DNA from: Spiroplasma tabanidicola
GTDB lineage: Bacteria > Bacillota_I > Bacilli_A > Mycoplasmatales > Mycoplasmataceae
Direction: 5' to 3'
NCBI RefSeq assembly: GCF_009730595.1
Contig: NZ_CP046276.1
Location: 434,001 to 498,000 of the forward strand
DNA: 64,000 bases
Part shown: positions 10,533-19,556 of the stretch, piece by piece
Numbering within the stretch: position 1 is the first letter of the stretch
How the letters are laid out: every line of letters begins with the position of its first letter
The notes under the pieces: model-generated
What the model saw: only the letters and a program-made list of their open reading frames with translations
Database searches by the model: none
Told to the model about the DNA's origin: nothing
Translations under genes and position numbers: made by a program

Positions 10533-10763
10533 TTGGGAGATTATTTTCGATATGCTTATAATTATAAGTTTTTAGACAATGAAACAAAAGATAAAACTAT
10601 CAAAAAAAATGTTTATAAAGGTTATGTCAGATCTGCTTTAATAGAATTGTTAATTGCACTTTTATTTGGAATTTTAGCCATAATTTTTAGTAAGTATGTT
10701 TTAAATTATAAATCTGTATATTCATCAATTTTTTCAGGATTTTTTTTTCTAATGTTTTTTTAA
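10533..10763 (+). CDS. Small membrane protein, 5' part of a probably frameshifted gene
   Basis: A 76-residue frame with charged N-terminus (GDYFRYAYNYKFLDNETK) and two hydrophobic helices, ending in a stretch of Phe/Leu/Met. The start is uncertain: TTG at 10533 has a weak AGGAAG site 4 bases upstream, and an in-frame ATT at 10509 has AAAGAAAAGAG 7 bases upstream. The frame ends at a TAA formed inside a 7-T run, exactly where the next frame opens with ATG in the +1 overlap. One extra T would join both into a single four-helix protein of about 144-152 residues. Confidence 0.5.
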   Translation: MGDYFRYAYNYKFLDNETKDKTIKKNVYKGYVRSALIELLIALLFGILAIIFSKYVLNYKSVYSSIFSGFFFLMFF

Positions 10764-10963
10764 TGTTTATGAGACAATGTATGTTTGCTGTTTGTGTATA
10801 TAAATTAAAAAAAACAGTTAACTATGAAAAAGAAAACTTTACTTTTATATTTTTTTATAGTTGTTTTTTAATTTTTACACCATTTATAGGATTTTTTACA
10901 AATCTAATATATTTTAAAAGAGTTAAGAATTATGCTTTAAGTCAAGGTTATAAATATCAATAA
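10763..10963 (+). CDS. Small membrane protein, 3' part of a probably frameshifted gene
   Basis: A 66-residue frame starting MFMRQCMFAV and holding two further hydrophobic segments around a short charged loop (LKKTVNYEKENF), ending in a basic tail. Its ATG overlaps the upstream TAA (TAATG), which could allow reinitiation. No independent Shine-Dalgarno is visible, because the preceding bases are a T run. The overall layout (helices 3-4 after helices 1-2) fits the second half of one ancestral gene. Unknown function. Confidence 0.45.
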   Translation: MFMRQCMFAVCVYKLKKTVNYEKENFTFIFFYSCFLIFTPFIGFFTNLIYFKRVKNYALSQGYKYQ

Positions 10964-10995
10964 TAAAAAAATTTAAGTTTGTTAAGGTTTTTTAC

Positions 10996-11023
10996 TTGAC
11001 AAACTTTTTATTTAATATAGTAT
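10996..11023 (+). promoter_or_regulatory. Promoter of the rpsP operon
   Basis: A consensus -35 TTGACA (10996-11001) is followed after 16 bases by TAGTAT (11018-11023), with TATAGT as an alternative -10 two bases earlier. The region also contains an inverted repeat AAGTTTGT...ACAAACTT followed by TTTTTA, probably the terminator of the upstream gene overlapping the -35. Confidence 0.6.
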
Positions 11024-11061
11024 TAAAGTTGTCTTTAAAATAGAAAAAAAAGGAGGAAAAA

Positions 11062-11415
11062 ATGGTAAAACTAAGGTTAAAAAGAGCAGGTAAAAAAAGA
11101 GCAGCATTTTACAGAATAGTAGCTGCAGATGCTCGTGTTAAACGAGACGGTGCTTATATTGAACTATTAGGAACATACAACCCATTAAATGGAGTTGTTG
11201 ATCTTAAAAAAGAAGTTGCTTTAAAATGATTACAACAAGGAGCACAACCAACAGATACAGTTAGAAGTATTCTTTCAAAAGAAGGTGTTATGACTGAATT
11301 ACATAATGTGAAACTAGAAGTGTCAAAATCAGTACCTAAAAAAGAAAAAGCAGCTAAAAAACCAGTAGCTGCTAAGCCAAAAGCTACTAAAAAAGTAGCA
11401 GAAGCAAAAGCATAG
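11062..11415 (+). CDS. rpsP: 30S ribosomal protein S16
   Basis: Ribosomal protein S16 of the small subunit, 117 residues. The N-terminus [20 protein letters not shown] and the following [14 protein letters not shown] are diagnostic. The C-terminus is extended by an Ala/Lys-rich tail ([15 protein letters not shown]) common in AT-rich Mollicutes. It has a perfect AGGAGG Shine-Dalgarno. It is the first gene of the operon rpsP, KH-like gene, rimM, trmD, rplS, which is the standard Firmicute order with ylqC in second place. Confidence 0.97.
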
Positions 11416-11417
11416 TA

Positions 11418-11678
11418 ATGATTGAAAATCTATATTTATTGTTAGATAAAATTATACTTAATGCTCTACCTAAAGAATCAACATATATTTTTAAAAAACA
11501 ATTAGAAACAAAAGATGAATATAAATTTATCCTCTTAATTGATGAAAAAGTTAGTAACTCAAAACTATTTAAAAAAAATAGTTTGATAAAAACAATATTA
11601 GATGCTTTAAATCTAGAAGTATCGAAATATGAAAAAAAAATCTCAATTGATGTGGAGGTATATGATGAACTTGGATAA
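11418..11678 (+). CDS. Degenerate KH-domain protein (KhpA/YlqC position)
   Basis: An 86-residue protein in the position held by KhpA (YlqC) in Firmicutes, between rpsP and rimM. Its C-terminal half (LFKKNSLIKTILDALNLEV followed by [11 protein letters not shown]) follows the same pattern as the KH core of KhpA (VIGKQGRIAKAIRTV ... KVFLEI). The RNA-binding GxxG loop is replaced by KKNS, so classical KH RNA binding may be lost. The gene begins 2 bases after rpsP and its 3' end carries the rimM Shine-Dalgarno and start, so coupling is tight. The family assignment rests mostly on synteny and is an inference. Confidence 0.6.
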   Translation: MIENLYLLLDKIILNALPKESTYIFKKQLETKDEYKFILLIDEKVSNSKLFKKNSLIKTILDALNLEVSKYEKKISIDVEVYDELG

Positions 11679-12168
11679 ACAATTGCTAAAAGTAGGTAAA
11701 TTAAAATCTACTCATGGTATTAAGGGTGAATTTAAGTTTTGATTAGATGATGGTATTTATATTATTGATGATTTAAAAGATAAACAAATCTTTTTAAAAG
11801 ACTTAAAAAATAATTTAGATGTTTACTTAATTGAAAATTTTCATGAAGTGGCAAATAAATTAGTAATTAAGTTTAAAGGTATTGATAATATCAATGATGC
11901 ATTAAATTTTATTGGTCAAGAAGTATTTTTTAAAATTGAAGATAATTTGATAGAACACGAAGAAACACTAATAGATTTTAAATTAGTTGTAAATAACAAT
12001 ACTATTGGAACTGTTATAGATGAAATGTTTAATGGAGCTCAAGATTTAGTTAAAATTAAAACTAATGATAATAAACAGTTTTGAGTACCTTGTGTAGATG
12101 AATATGTTATTGAAATAGATTATGATAACAAAATTATTTATGCAAAAAACATCGAAATATTAATTTAA
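11665..12168 (+). CDS. rimM: Ribosome maturation factor RimM
   Basis: RimM assists 30S head assembly by binding S19. The product of about 167 residues has the N-terminal family motif [20 protein letters not shown] and a C-terminal PRC-barrel region ending [16 protein letters not shown]. Two adjacent ATG codons exist (11662 and 11665); GGAGG at 11654-11658 favours the second by spacing. It overlaps the preceding gene by 14 bases, and its TAA shares an A with the trmD start (TAATG). Confidence 0.92.
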
Positions 12169-12896
12169 TGAAATTTACAATAATAACGTTATTTCCAAAT
12201 TTAATTAAAAGTTACATTAGTGAATCGATTATCAAAAGAGCAATTGAAAAAAACAAAGTTGATATAGAAATTGTAGATTTAAGAAACTATACAAATTACT
12301 CTCATAATCAGGTTGATGATTATCAATTTGGTGGGGGAAAGGGAATGGTTTTAATGGTTGAACCAATAGTTAATGCTATTGAAAAATATAAAACCAATGA
12401 ATCATTAGTAATACTAACTTCACCTCAGGGAAAAACTTGAAATCAAAAATTATCAAAAAACTATGCAAATAATTGTAAACATATAATTATAATTTGTGGT
12501 CATTATGAAGGTTTTGATGAAAGAGTTTTAGATTATGTTGATCTTGAAGTTTCGATTGGCGATTATGTTTTAACAGGTGGAGAATTAGCAAGTTTAGTAT
12601 TAGTTGATTCAATAACTAGACTAATTGATGGAGTTATTCAAAATGAATCTCATTTAAATGAAAGTTTTGAAAACAATTTATTAGATTATTCAGTTTATAC
12701 AAAACCAGTTGATTTTAGAGGAAAAGTCGTTCCAGAAGTCTTGTTAAGTGGACATCATGCAAATATTGAAAAATTTAGACATGAAAGTAGATTAAAAAAC
12801 ACTTACTTAAAAAGACCAGACTTATTAAACGAACAAGAATTATCAAAAACAGATAAAGAATTTTTAAATAATTTAAAAAATAGAAAGGAAGAATAG
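12168..12896 (+). CDS. trmD: tRNA (guanine-37-N1)-methyltransferase TrmD
   Basis: TrmD methylates G37 next to the anticodon with S-adenosylmethionine and prevents frameshifting. The 242-residue protein has the N-terminal [12 protein letters not shown], the [15 protein letters not shown] segment, and the deep trefoil-knot SAM-binding motifs [12 protein letters not shown] and [11 protein letters not shown], followed by PEVLLSGHH. These residues are intact. It starts within the rimM stop and ends 4 bases before rplS. Confidence 0.97.
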
Positions 12897-12900
12897 AAAA

Positions 12901-13350
12901 ATGAACATGTTAACTAAGAAGACTAAATCTTTAGTAGAAGAACAATTAAATAATAATCTTCCTGAATTTACTTCAGGAGATACTATTAAAGTTAATGTAA
13001 AAATTAAAGAGGGAGATAAATACCGTATCCAAGCATTTGAAGGTGTTGTGATTAAAACACAAGGTAGTGGAATTTCATTTTCTGTATGTGTAAGAAAAAA
13101 TTCTGGAGGTATCTTTGTTGAAAGAACTTTCCCAATTCATTCTCCTATCATTGACTCAATTGATGTTATTAAACGTGGTCGTGTTAGAAGAGCAAGAATT
13201 TATTACATTAGAAAATTATCTGGTAAAGCTGCACGTATTAAAGAAGTTGTTAATTCAAAATCAAAAGATCTTAAAGCAAAAACAGCTGTTAAAGCAGCTC
13301 CAAAAAAAGCAGCTCCTAAAAAAGAAGCAACTCCAGATTCAACTAAATAA
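12901..13350 (+). CDS. rplS: 50S ribosomal protein L19
   Basis: Ribosomal protein L19, at the 30S-50S interface. The 149-residue product shows GDTIKVNVKIKEGDKYRIQAFEGVVI, SGGIFVERTFPIHSPIIDSI and VIKRGRVRRARIYYIRKLSGKAARI, all typical. A Lys/Ala-rich C-terminal extension of about 30 residues (KAAPKKAAPKKE) exceeds the usual length of about 115. It is the last gene of the rpsP operon, with AAAGGAAG as its ribosome site, and a terminator follows. Confidence 0.97.
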   Translation: MNMLTKKTKSLVEEQLNNNLPEFTSGDTIKVNVKIKEGDKYRIQAFEGVVIKTQGSGISFSVCVRKNSGGIFVERTFPIHSPIIDSIDVIKRGRVRRARIYYIRKLSGKAARIKEVVNSKSKDLKAKTAVKAAPKKAAPKKEATPDSTK

Positions 13351-13360
13351 TAATTTAATT

Positions 13361-13382
13361 ACAGCAGCAATGCTGTTTTTTT
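13361..13382 (+). terminator. Terminator of the rpsP-rplS operon
   Basis: ACAGCA-GCAA-TGCTGT with a T run; the GNRA-type loop (GCAA) makes it stable. Confidence 0.85.
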
Positions 13383-13604
13383 ATTATTCAGTAATTTTTG
13401 TATCTTTCTTTATTTTTTTGTATAATAAAAATAGAAAGAATGAATAATGAATATTATTATAACAATTAGTAAAATTTAAAAACATTAGATTTATAAGTAG
13501 TTTAAATCTTTTATTGTAGTATTTGTTTTTAACAAATTATTTTTTAGATTTTCCTTTTTTAATATAATAGCTGTTTTATTTTTTTTTAAAAAAGGAGGGA
13601 TATT
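13383..13604 (+). other. 222-base AT-rich spacer with two promoter-like boxes and a hairpin
   Basis: No gene is visible. The spacer has a TATAAT at 13421-13426, very short frames only (9-10 codons), a hairpin AGATTTA...TAAATCT (13487-13509) followed by TTTTA, and a second TATAAT at 13563-13568 that is well placed to start the following ABC operon. The first box and hairpin could bound an RNA of about 80 nt, which is speculative. Confidence 0.4.
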
Positions 13605-15404
13605 ATTAAAAATATAATATATTTTAATATGATGAAAAATATTAAAAACAAATTTTTTTTAACTTTTAACATATTAGTTTTTCTATTGATAATTATATGC
13701 GGAATAGTTATGTTTTTGTTATCCGATGTTAATTTCAAAAAAACTCTTATATATACAAACAGTATAATTTATGTATCATGAACTCTTATAATAACTTATA
13801 TTAATTTGATATTTATTTCTAATTCAATGATTTTTGATCATGAAAACGGAATTATTAATTTAGAGGTTTCAAAAGGTTTTAAACAAAGTGAACTATTATT
13901 ATACAAAACATTAGCAAAGTTTTTTTACTCTATTGTTTTTAATATTTCATTAATAATAGTAATGGTTTGTTTGCTTTATATCATAAATCCTGTAAATCTT
14001 AATTATATTGCTAAGAATTTAATACCTGGTTTTCTTTCTTTTATAGCTTTTGATTTTCTAATAACAGGCTTATATTTCACATTTTGCTCTTTTAAAAAAA
14101 TTAGAATAGTTTTATCATTAACTAGTTTTGTTTCTATTCTTTATATTTTTTCACCTTTAGTTGGAAGAATACAGTTTATTATAGGAGAAGGAAAAGTAAA
14201 TGTTAACTGAAATTCTTTTAGTTATGATGTAGAATTTTTAAAAAATTTAGAAGATTTATCATATAAAAAAGATGGATTAATCTACTCATTATTATATAAT
14301 TTAGGATCATTAAAAAATGACTACTCTTTAAAAAAAGATTTTAAAGGTACCACAGATAATTGCGAAGATAAAAATTATATTTGTTATTACGAGCAGTTTG
14401 ATGAAGAAAATAAAAATAGAGATGTTTCATGAGGGTATAGTTATGTAGCAGCAAATGGTTTGATGTTAGATGTGGAATATTTTTTAAATAATAGTAAAAC
14501 ATTTTCTCAAAATTTTAAATACACATTAAATGAAAAAATAAATGAAAATAAAATATATAAATTTTTTAACATTACTATAATGAAAAATAATGAAGGTAAA
14601 TTTGAAGACACATATTTTTACAAACCTTCAAAAAATAATTTATCTGGTAAAAATCAATTATTAGATTATTTTTCTTATATACAACAAGATGAAATGATAT
14701 TGAACATAAAAAAAATTTTTAATTTATCAATGTCTAATCAAGAATTAAAAGAAGAAATTAATTCTGTTAATAATATTCTTCTGAAATATTTTGAAAGTAT
14801 TTTTTACAATAATTTTGATAGCCATAATTATAAAGTTTATTCTTTAATTAGAGAAATTATTCAAAATTATGACTATGATATTGAAAATAAAACTAGTTTA
14901 GTAAACGAAAAAGACTTTTATGAAAATGCAAAACTAAAAAATGGAAATCGTTTATATATGGCATTGTTATTTAATTTATTTGATGAGTATCTAAGTACTT
15001 GAGAAGGAGACTTAAAAGATTTTGAAAAAATATATAACTATATACAAACTAATGACTTTTATTATAATAAGTTTTTTACATTAAATCCAATATATTATCA
15101 TTTGAATCTATTAGGATTTAGTACATATTCTAGTTATACAGATGATATATTAACTCAAAACAAAGTTTATGATTTAAATATGCCAATTAGATCTTTTTTA
15201 GTTGAAAAAAATCCAAATTATATGCAAAGTGATTATAAAAGTAAGTTTAGTATGTATGATAGTTTAGAAAATTCATATATTAAAAAAATTAATTTATCTA
15301 AAAGAGTAGTTAGTTCAGAATTTATATATATAGGATATATTTTATTCGGGATATTGTCAGGTTTAATTGGAATCTTAATTTATAGAAAGGTTAATGTCTT
15401 TTAG
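13605..15404 (+). CDS. ABC-2 type permease with large extracellular domain
   Basis: A membrane protein of about 599 residues, with one hydrophobic segment near residues 18-40, four more between about 50 and 195, a long hydrophilic region of about 360 residues, and a final helix (FIYIGYILFGILSGLIGILIY). This is the layout of ABC-2 exporter permeases with an inserted ectodomain, and it matches the paralogue at 22540. A strong SD (AAGGAGGG, 13592-13599) is 30 bases from the first ATG (13629) but 5 bases from an in-frame ATT (13605). The extra codons align without gaps to the paralogue N-terminus (MKFYICFKYAL...), so I start the gene at the ATT. It is the first gene of an operon with a lipoprotein and an ATPase. 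The substrate is unknown. Confidence 0.75.
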
Positions 15405-15417
15405 AAAGGGGTATAAC

Positions 15418-17109
15418 ATGAAAATTATAATAAAATTATTTGTATTTCTATTCGTTTTCCCCATTATAATGCAAACGCTTTCATCTTGTAATGCTAAAAA
15501 AAATAATAGTTCTCTAAGAGATGATGGGTTAATTGGTAAAAGAGAGATAACTAATATTTTAAATAGTCTTGTAAGTGAATCTTATTTATCTTTTAATCAA
15601 ATTAATAGTGATATAAAAAAAGCTTTTAGTAATTATGACTATATAAGATTTGAAGAAGAAGAAATAAATAAAAAAAGTTTTTTAATTAAAACAGATTTAG
15701 CAAGCTTTTCTAAAAGCGCTTGAAATGTTGATATATCAGTAACAGAATCTTCATTTGAAAATGGTAAATATTTTTTTAATAATAATTTATCAATTGTATA
15801 TAATTATCAATTTAATAGATCTTTAGTAAAAATTGATAAAGTTATTTTAAACTCTTATCAAGAAAATTATTATGGAAACGATGTATTAAATCCAATAATT
15901 GTTGAAAATTTTGATGAAGTGGAAAATTTAAAAATAAGGATCACAAAAAATAGAGAGTATGTTTCAAGTTGAGAGTATGATTTTGAACAATCCAATAAGA
16001 TTTATTTTTATATTAAAAAAAATTTGACTTCAAAAGAACCAATTGTTATTAGTGTTGTATTCTCGGGTAATAATACTAAACAAGATACGGTTTTACAAAT
16101 AAACAACTTTTATTATGAAAAAAAAGAACCAGCAAAAATTGATTACACAATTAATGGTAGTGAGTTTTTTTGAGGAGATGAAATATTAATAACAATAAAA
16201 AATTTAAATAATCTAAGTAATTTTTCTTTTGACACTGGAAACGATATTTTAAAAGGCAAAGCAAAATTAGTATCAAATCAAATAAAATTTAAAGCATACT
16301 TTGAAAACGAAAATGCTAACACAATTGATAAAAATAAATATTTATATATTAATTTAAGGTCTGAAAATGATAGCGAATTAATAACAATACATATTAAACC
16401 AATTAGACCAATAGATATCGATATAAATAATATTCAATTAGATGTAGGTAAACCAACAAACTTTACTTTAAATAAGAGATTTAAAGATGTAAGTTTAAAA
16501 ATAAATCAAAATTATGAAAATAGTTTAGTATCCTTCCTTAATGGAAAAATTGATAAAAAAGAGAATTCTGCTAATTATGAAGGATTAAGCGAAATAAGTT
16601 TAGAAGGTTGATGATATAGTTCTATAATGAATCGTGAATCTGGAGTTTTAAAATGTAAATTTTATATAGAGATTGATTCAATAGAATATCAAAAAGTTTT
16701 GTCATATAGTCTAGGCTTTGAAATAGTAAATAGCACAGAACAGCTATATATTGATAAAAATGATTATAATTTTATTTCGGTTGAAGAGGACAAAAAGTTA
16801 ACATATAAAAATATTGACAATGCTATTTTTGTCAAAACAAACTCTTCAGAAATAAATTTAAATTTACAAACTAATTTTTTTAGAAAAATAAAAGAAAGCA
16901 CAAAATTTGTTGAAAATGATGTAATTGTTGTATCTGAAATTAGTCATATTTTTCCAAGTAAAAGCGAAAATTTTTATACAGTTCAAATATCAATTAATAT
17001 TGAAAAAATAAAATCTATACCAAGCAAAACTCAAGAATTAAAAACAGTATTTTCTTATAAAAATAATTTATATCTTGAGATATCAATAACTTATGACGAA
17101 AATTTATAA
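15418..17109 (+). CDS. Lipoprotein of an ABC system, 563 residues
   Basis: The product begins MKIIIKLFVFLFVFPIIMQTLSSCNAKK: a basic start, a hydrophobic core and a lipobox (LSSC) whose Cys is at residue 24, so it is a predicted surface lipoprotein. The mature part is Asn/Lys/Ser-rich with alternating hydrophobic residues suggesting beta-strand domains; I see no named domain. It lies 13 bases after the permease and 12 bases before the ATPase, so it is probably the extracytoplasmic partner of that transporter. The start is the ATG at 15418 because it follows AAAGGGG and begins a proper signal peptide; an earlier ATG at 15394 lies inside the permease gene. Confidence 0.8.
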
Positions 17110-17121
17110 AAGGAGGTATTT

Positions 17122-17850
17122 ATGTTTATAATAGACAATGTTTCAAAAGAATTTAAAGAAAAAAAAGGTATTTTTAATATATCTACATCATTTAATCAAG
17201 GTGATATTGTTGGTTTAGTTGGTGATAATGGCGCTGGTAAATCAACTCTATTAAAATGTTTATTTAATGCATATAAAGTTGATAGTGGTGAATTTTGATA
17301 TAAAAATGAAAAGCTTAACAAAAATAGTTTAAAAAAATTTTCATTTTTTCCAGATCAAAGTATATATCCAAAAAATATAAGTATAAAAGATTTTTGTATT
17401 TATTCAGCAAAATTATCAGGTATAAAAACAAAAGAAGCTAAATCAAGAGCAAATTACTTATTAGAAGTATTAAATTTAATAGAATATAAAAATAAAACAT
17501 TTAAATCACTTTCGGCAGGTATGCAAAAAAGAGCATTATTGGCAATTTGCTTAATTAATGAACCTGAAATAATTGTTTTAGATGAACCTACAGCAAATTT
17601 AGATGTAAGCACAAGAGTTGATTTTATAAACTTGTTAAAACTATTAGCACAAAACGGTAAAACTATTCTTATAACAAGTCATATTATAGATGAGTTACAA
17701 AAGTTTATAAATAAATTAGTAATAATTGATGAAGGACACATAGTATTTGATAGATATTTGCATCCTGATGACAATATAGAAAATATTTATTTTAATATTA
17801 CTAATAGAAAAAAAAGAAAAAGTATTGATATACAAAATCTTTCTTTTTAA
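17122..17850 (+). CDS. ABC transporter ATP-binding protein (copy 1)
   Basis: A 242-residue ATPase of the ABC-2 (drug or antibiotic exporter, CcmA-like) type. Walker A is GDNGAGKST near residue 35, the signature is LSAGMQKRA in place of LSGGQ, Walker B is IIVLDEPTANLD, and the H-loop is in ILITSHI. LSAGM is usual for this subfamily. A near-perfect AGGAGG ribosome site precedes the ATG. It closes the permease-lipoprotein-ATPase operon and is clearly paralogous to the ATPase at 21812, sharing identical length and the segment GMQK(R/K)A. Confidence 0.93.
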
Positions 17851-17884
17851 TTTTTAAAACATATTTTATATTTTTTTAGTATTT

Positions 17885-17911
17885 AAAACACTTTATTAAA
17901 AGTGTTTTTTT
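17885..17911 (+). terminator. Terminator of ABC system 1
   Basis: AAAACACTTT-ATTA-AAAGTGTTTT is a perfect stem followed by T residues. Confidence 0.85.
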
Positions 17912-17967
17912 ATTTATAAATTAATGAAATTAGATAGGAGTTGAACTATAATTATATTGGTGATAAT

Positions 17968-18393
17968 ATGAAAAAATACAAATGAGTTAAAGGGATGAAT
18001 TGTTTAAGTTTAATAATATACTTTTTACTAGTATTTATAACAGGAACTATGTATTCGTATTATTTTTTTGGGGTGAAAAGCAATATTAATTTTGAATTTC
18101 CCGAACTATATATATTAATAATGACTATTATAATTTCATGCATAATACTTTTTGTTTTAATTGCATGATTTGTTAACTTTATTATGAAAGAAAAGTTTGA
18201 AAAGTATCTAGTATATATAAACTTTGCTATTGCTTTTTTATTTACATTAATTGCAGCAATTGGATTTATATTTATTGACTATGAAAATATAGATCTAGTA
18301 AGACAAAACATTTTTTATATATTAATTAGTGTTTCGCTATTATTGACAAGCTATTTGTTTTATAGTCAAATTCGTAATAAAAAGAATTACTAA
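17968..18393 (+). CDS. Four-helix membrane protein, 141 residues
   Basis: I do not recognise the family. MKKYKWVKGMN is followed by four hydrophobic segments (about residues 12-34, 49-71, 82-104, 115-133) and a basic tail IRNKKNY. No SD is obvious before the ATG at 17968. A GGAG at 17937-17940 abuts an in-frame TTG at 17941, so the start may lie up to nine codons earlier. It stands alone between a terminator and the DUF3196-like gene. Confidence 0.6.
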
Positions 18394-18439
18394 TAAAATT
18401 ACATATTTGTTAAAATAATGATACTAAAAGGAGCTATTT

Positions 18440-19189
18440 ATGAGTGATAATTATTATGAATTAACTAAAAATAATATAAGAGATTTAATTAGTGAAAGTC
18501 ACTTTGAAGAAGCAATGATAATTATCAATGATGAACTTTCTGCTCCTTATATACCAAAAGATTTTGAAAGAGCTTTAAATCGATATAAATTTGAAATTGA
18601 AGAAATTCTTAAAAAAGATTCAAAAACTTCTTCTTCTAATTGAAGTTTAGAAAAAGTCGTTGATATTATGCAACAATCATTAGATCAAGAAATGCATTTA
18701 GTTGCTTTTGATAATTTAAGAAACCTTAATGCAAGAAAAATTTTAGATCATATTAAAGATTATTTGAATGATGAAAATATCAAAAATGAATATAAAACAT
18801 TTTTATTAATGGTTTTGATTGAACAAAAATTAGATGAGTTTCTTTTAGTTAAAAAGAAAGAAGGAATAATAACAATTAATCCTGCTAAATTTGATTTAAA
18901 AGAATCTCAAGATTTTTTAAGAAACTTAGAATATCGCTTAATGACTTTAGTAAGCGACAAAGACCCAAGTTTATTTTCTATTTGTCGTCATGTTGCAAAT
19001 ACCTATTTTTATAATATTTTTCCAGACTTTAAACTTGAACAAAATAATATTGATGATATTGTTGCATGTGTTTATATCTATTCAAGAAAAGCATTAGGGA
19101 TTGGTGAAGATATTTATCTAAATGATAAATTAAATTTTAATTATGACAATGCAATGTTATTATTAAGTAAGTTTGAAAAAATAATATAG
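18440..19189 (+). CDS. DUF3196-like TPR-type helical protein
   Basis: A 249-residue, all-helical acidic protein with an N-terminal region ELTKNNIRDLISESHFEEAM resembling the mycoplasma DUF3196 family (M. pneumoniae MP506/MG237 group), whose known structure is a TPR-like superhelix. The alternation of short amphipathic helices (NEYKTFLLMVLIEQKLDEFLL) fits that fold. Function is not established. The SD is AAAAGGAG. It begins a run of four closely spaced genes (this gene, the CxxC protein, obgE, nadE), so co-expression with obgE is likely. The family call is from memory of the pattern, not a search. Confidence 0.65.
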
Positions 19190-19199
19190 GAGTTTATTT

Positions 19200-19553
19200 A
19201 TGAAAAAAGAATCTTTTAATAAAGAAGACTTTAAAGTCTTTGAAGATAAAAAAAATATAATGGCACAATTATTTGGAATTAGTTGTAGTGTTTGTGGAAT
19301 TGATGAAATTGCTTATGTTGCTTCTAACGCTCCAAAAACAATTGGACAAATTGCTCAAGAAGCATATGATGAAAATCCTGATATAAGCGATGAAGAATTA
19401 GATAAATTAATAGAATCACCACTTGAAGCATGACAAGAAGTTGATGATTACAACTCATCAATTGGTATGCCAACTTTTGCTTGTGATAATTGTTATAACC
19501 AATTGTTAAATGGAGAAATTCAAATTTCTGATTTGAATCAAGAAGAGGAATAA
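19200..19553 (+). CDS. Small protein with two CxxC pairs upstream of obgE
   Basis: A 117-residue acidic protein with CSVCG near residues 28-32 and CDNC near residues 98-101. Two separated CxxC pairs suggest one four-cysteine zinc site. The middle part (PDISDEELDKLIESPLEAW) is acidic and helical. The gene starts 10 bases after the DUF3196-like gene and ends 3 bases before obgE, replacing the usual rplU-ysxB-rpmA neighbours of obgE. I do not recognise a named family; a role linked to ribosome assembly would be guesswork based on context. Confidence 0.7.
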
Positions 19554-19556
19554 GAA

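Noticed and set aside
13115-13447. A 110-codon frame overlapping the 3' half of rplS on the same strand
   Set aside because: It is a shadow of rplS in another frame, with low-complexity Lys/Leu/Gln composition from the repetitive rplS tail and no ribosome site.
15394-15417. Earlier ATG for the ABC system 1 lipoprotein
   Set aside because: It overlaps the permease end and adds charged residues in front of a good signal peptide; the ATG at 15418 has the AAAGGGG site.
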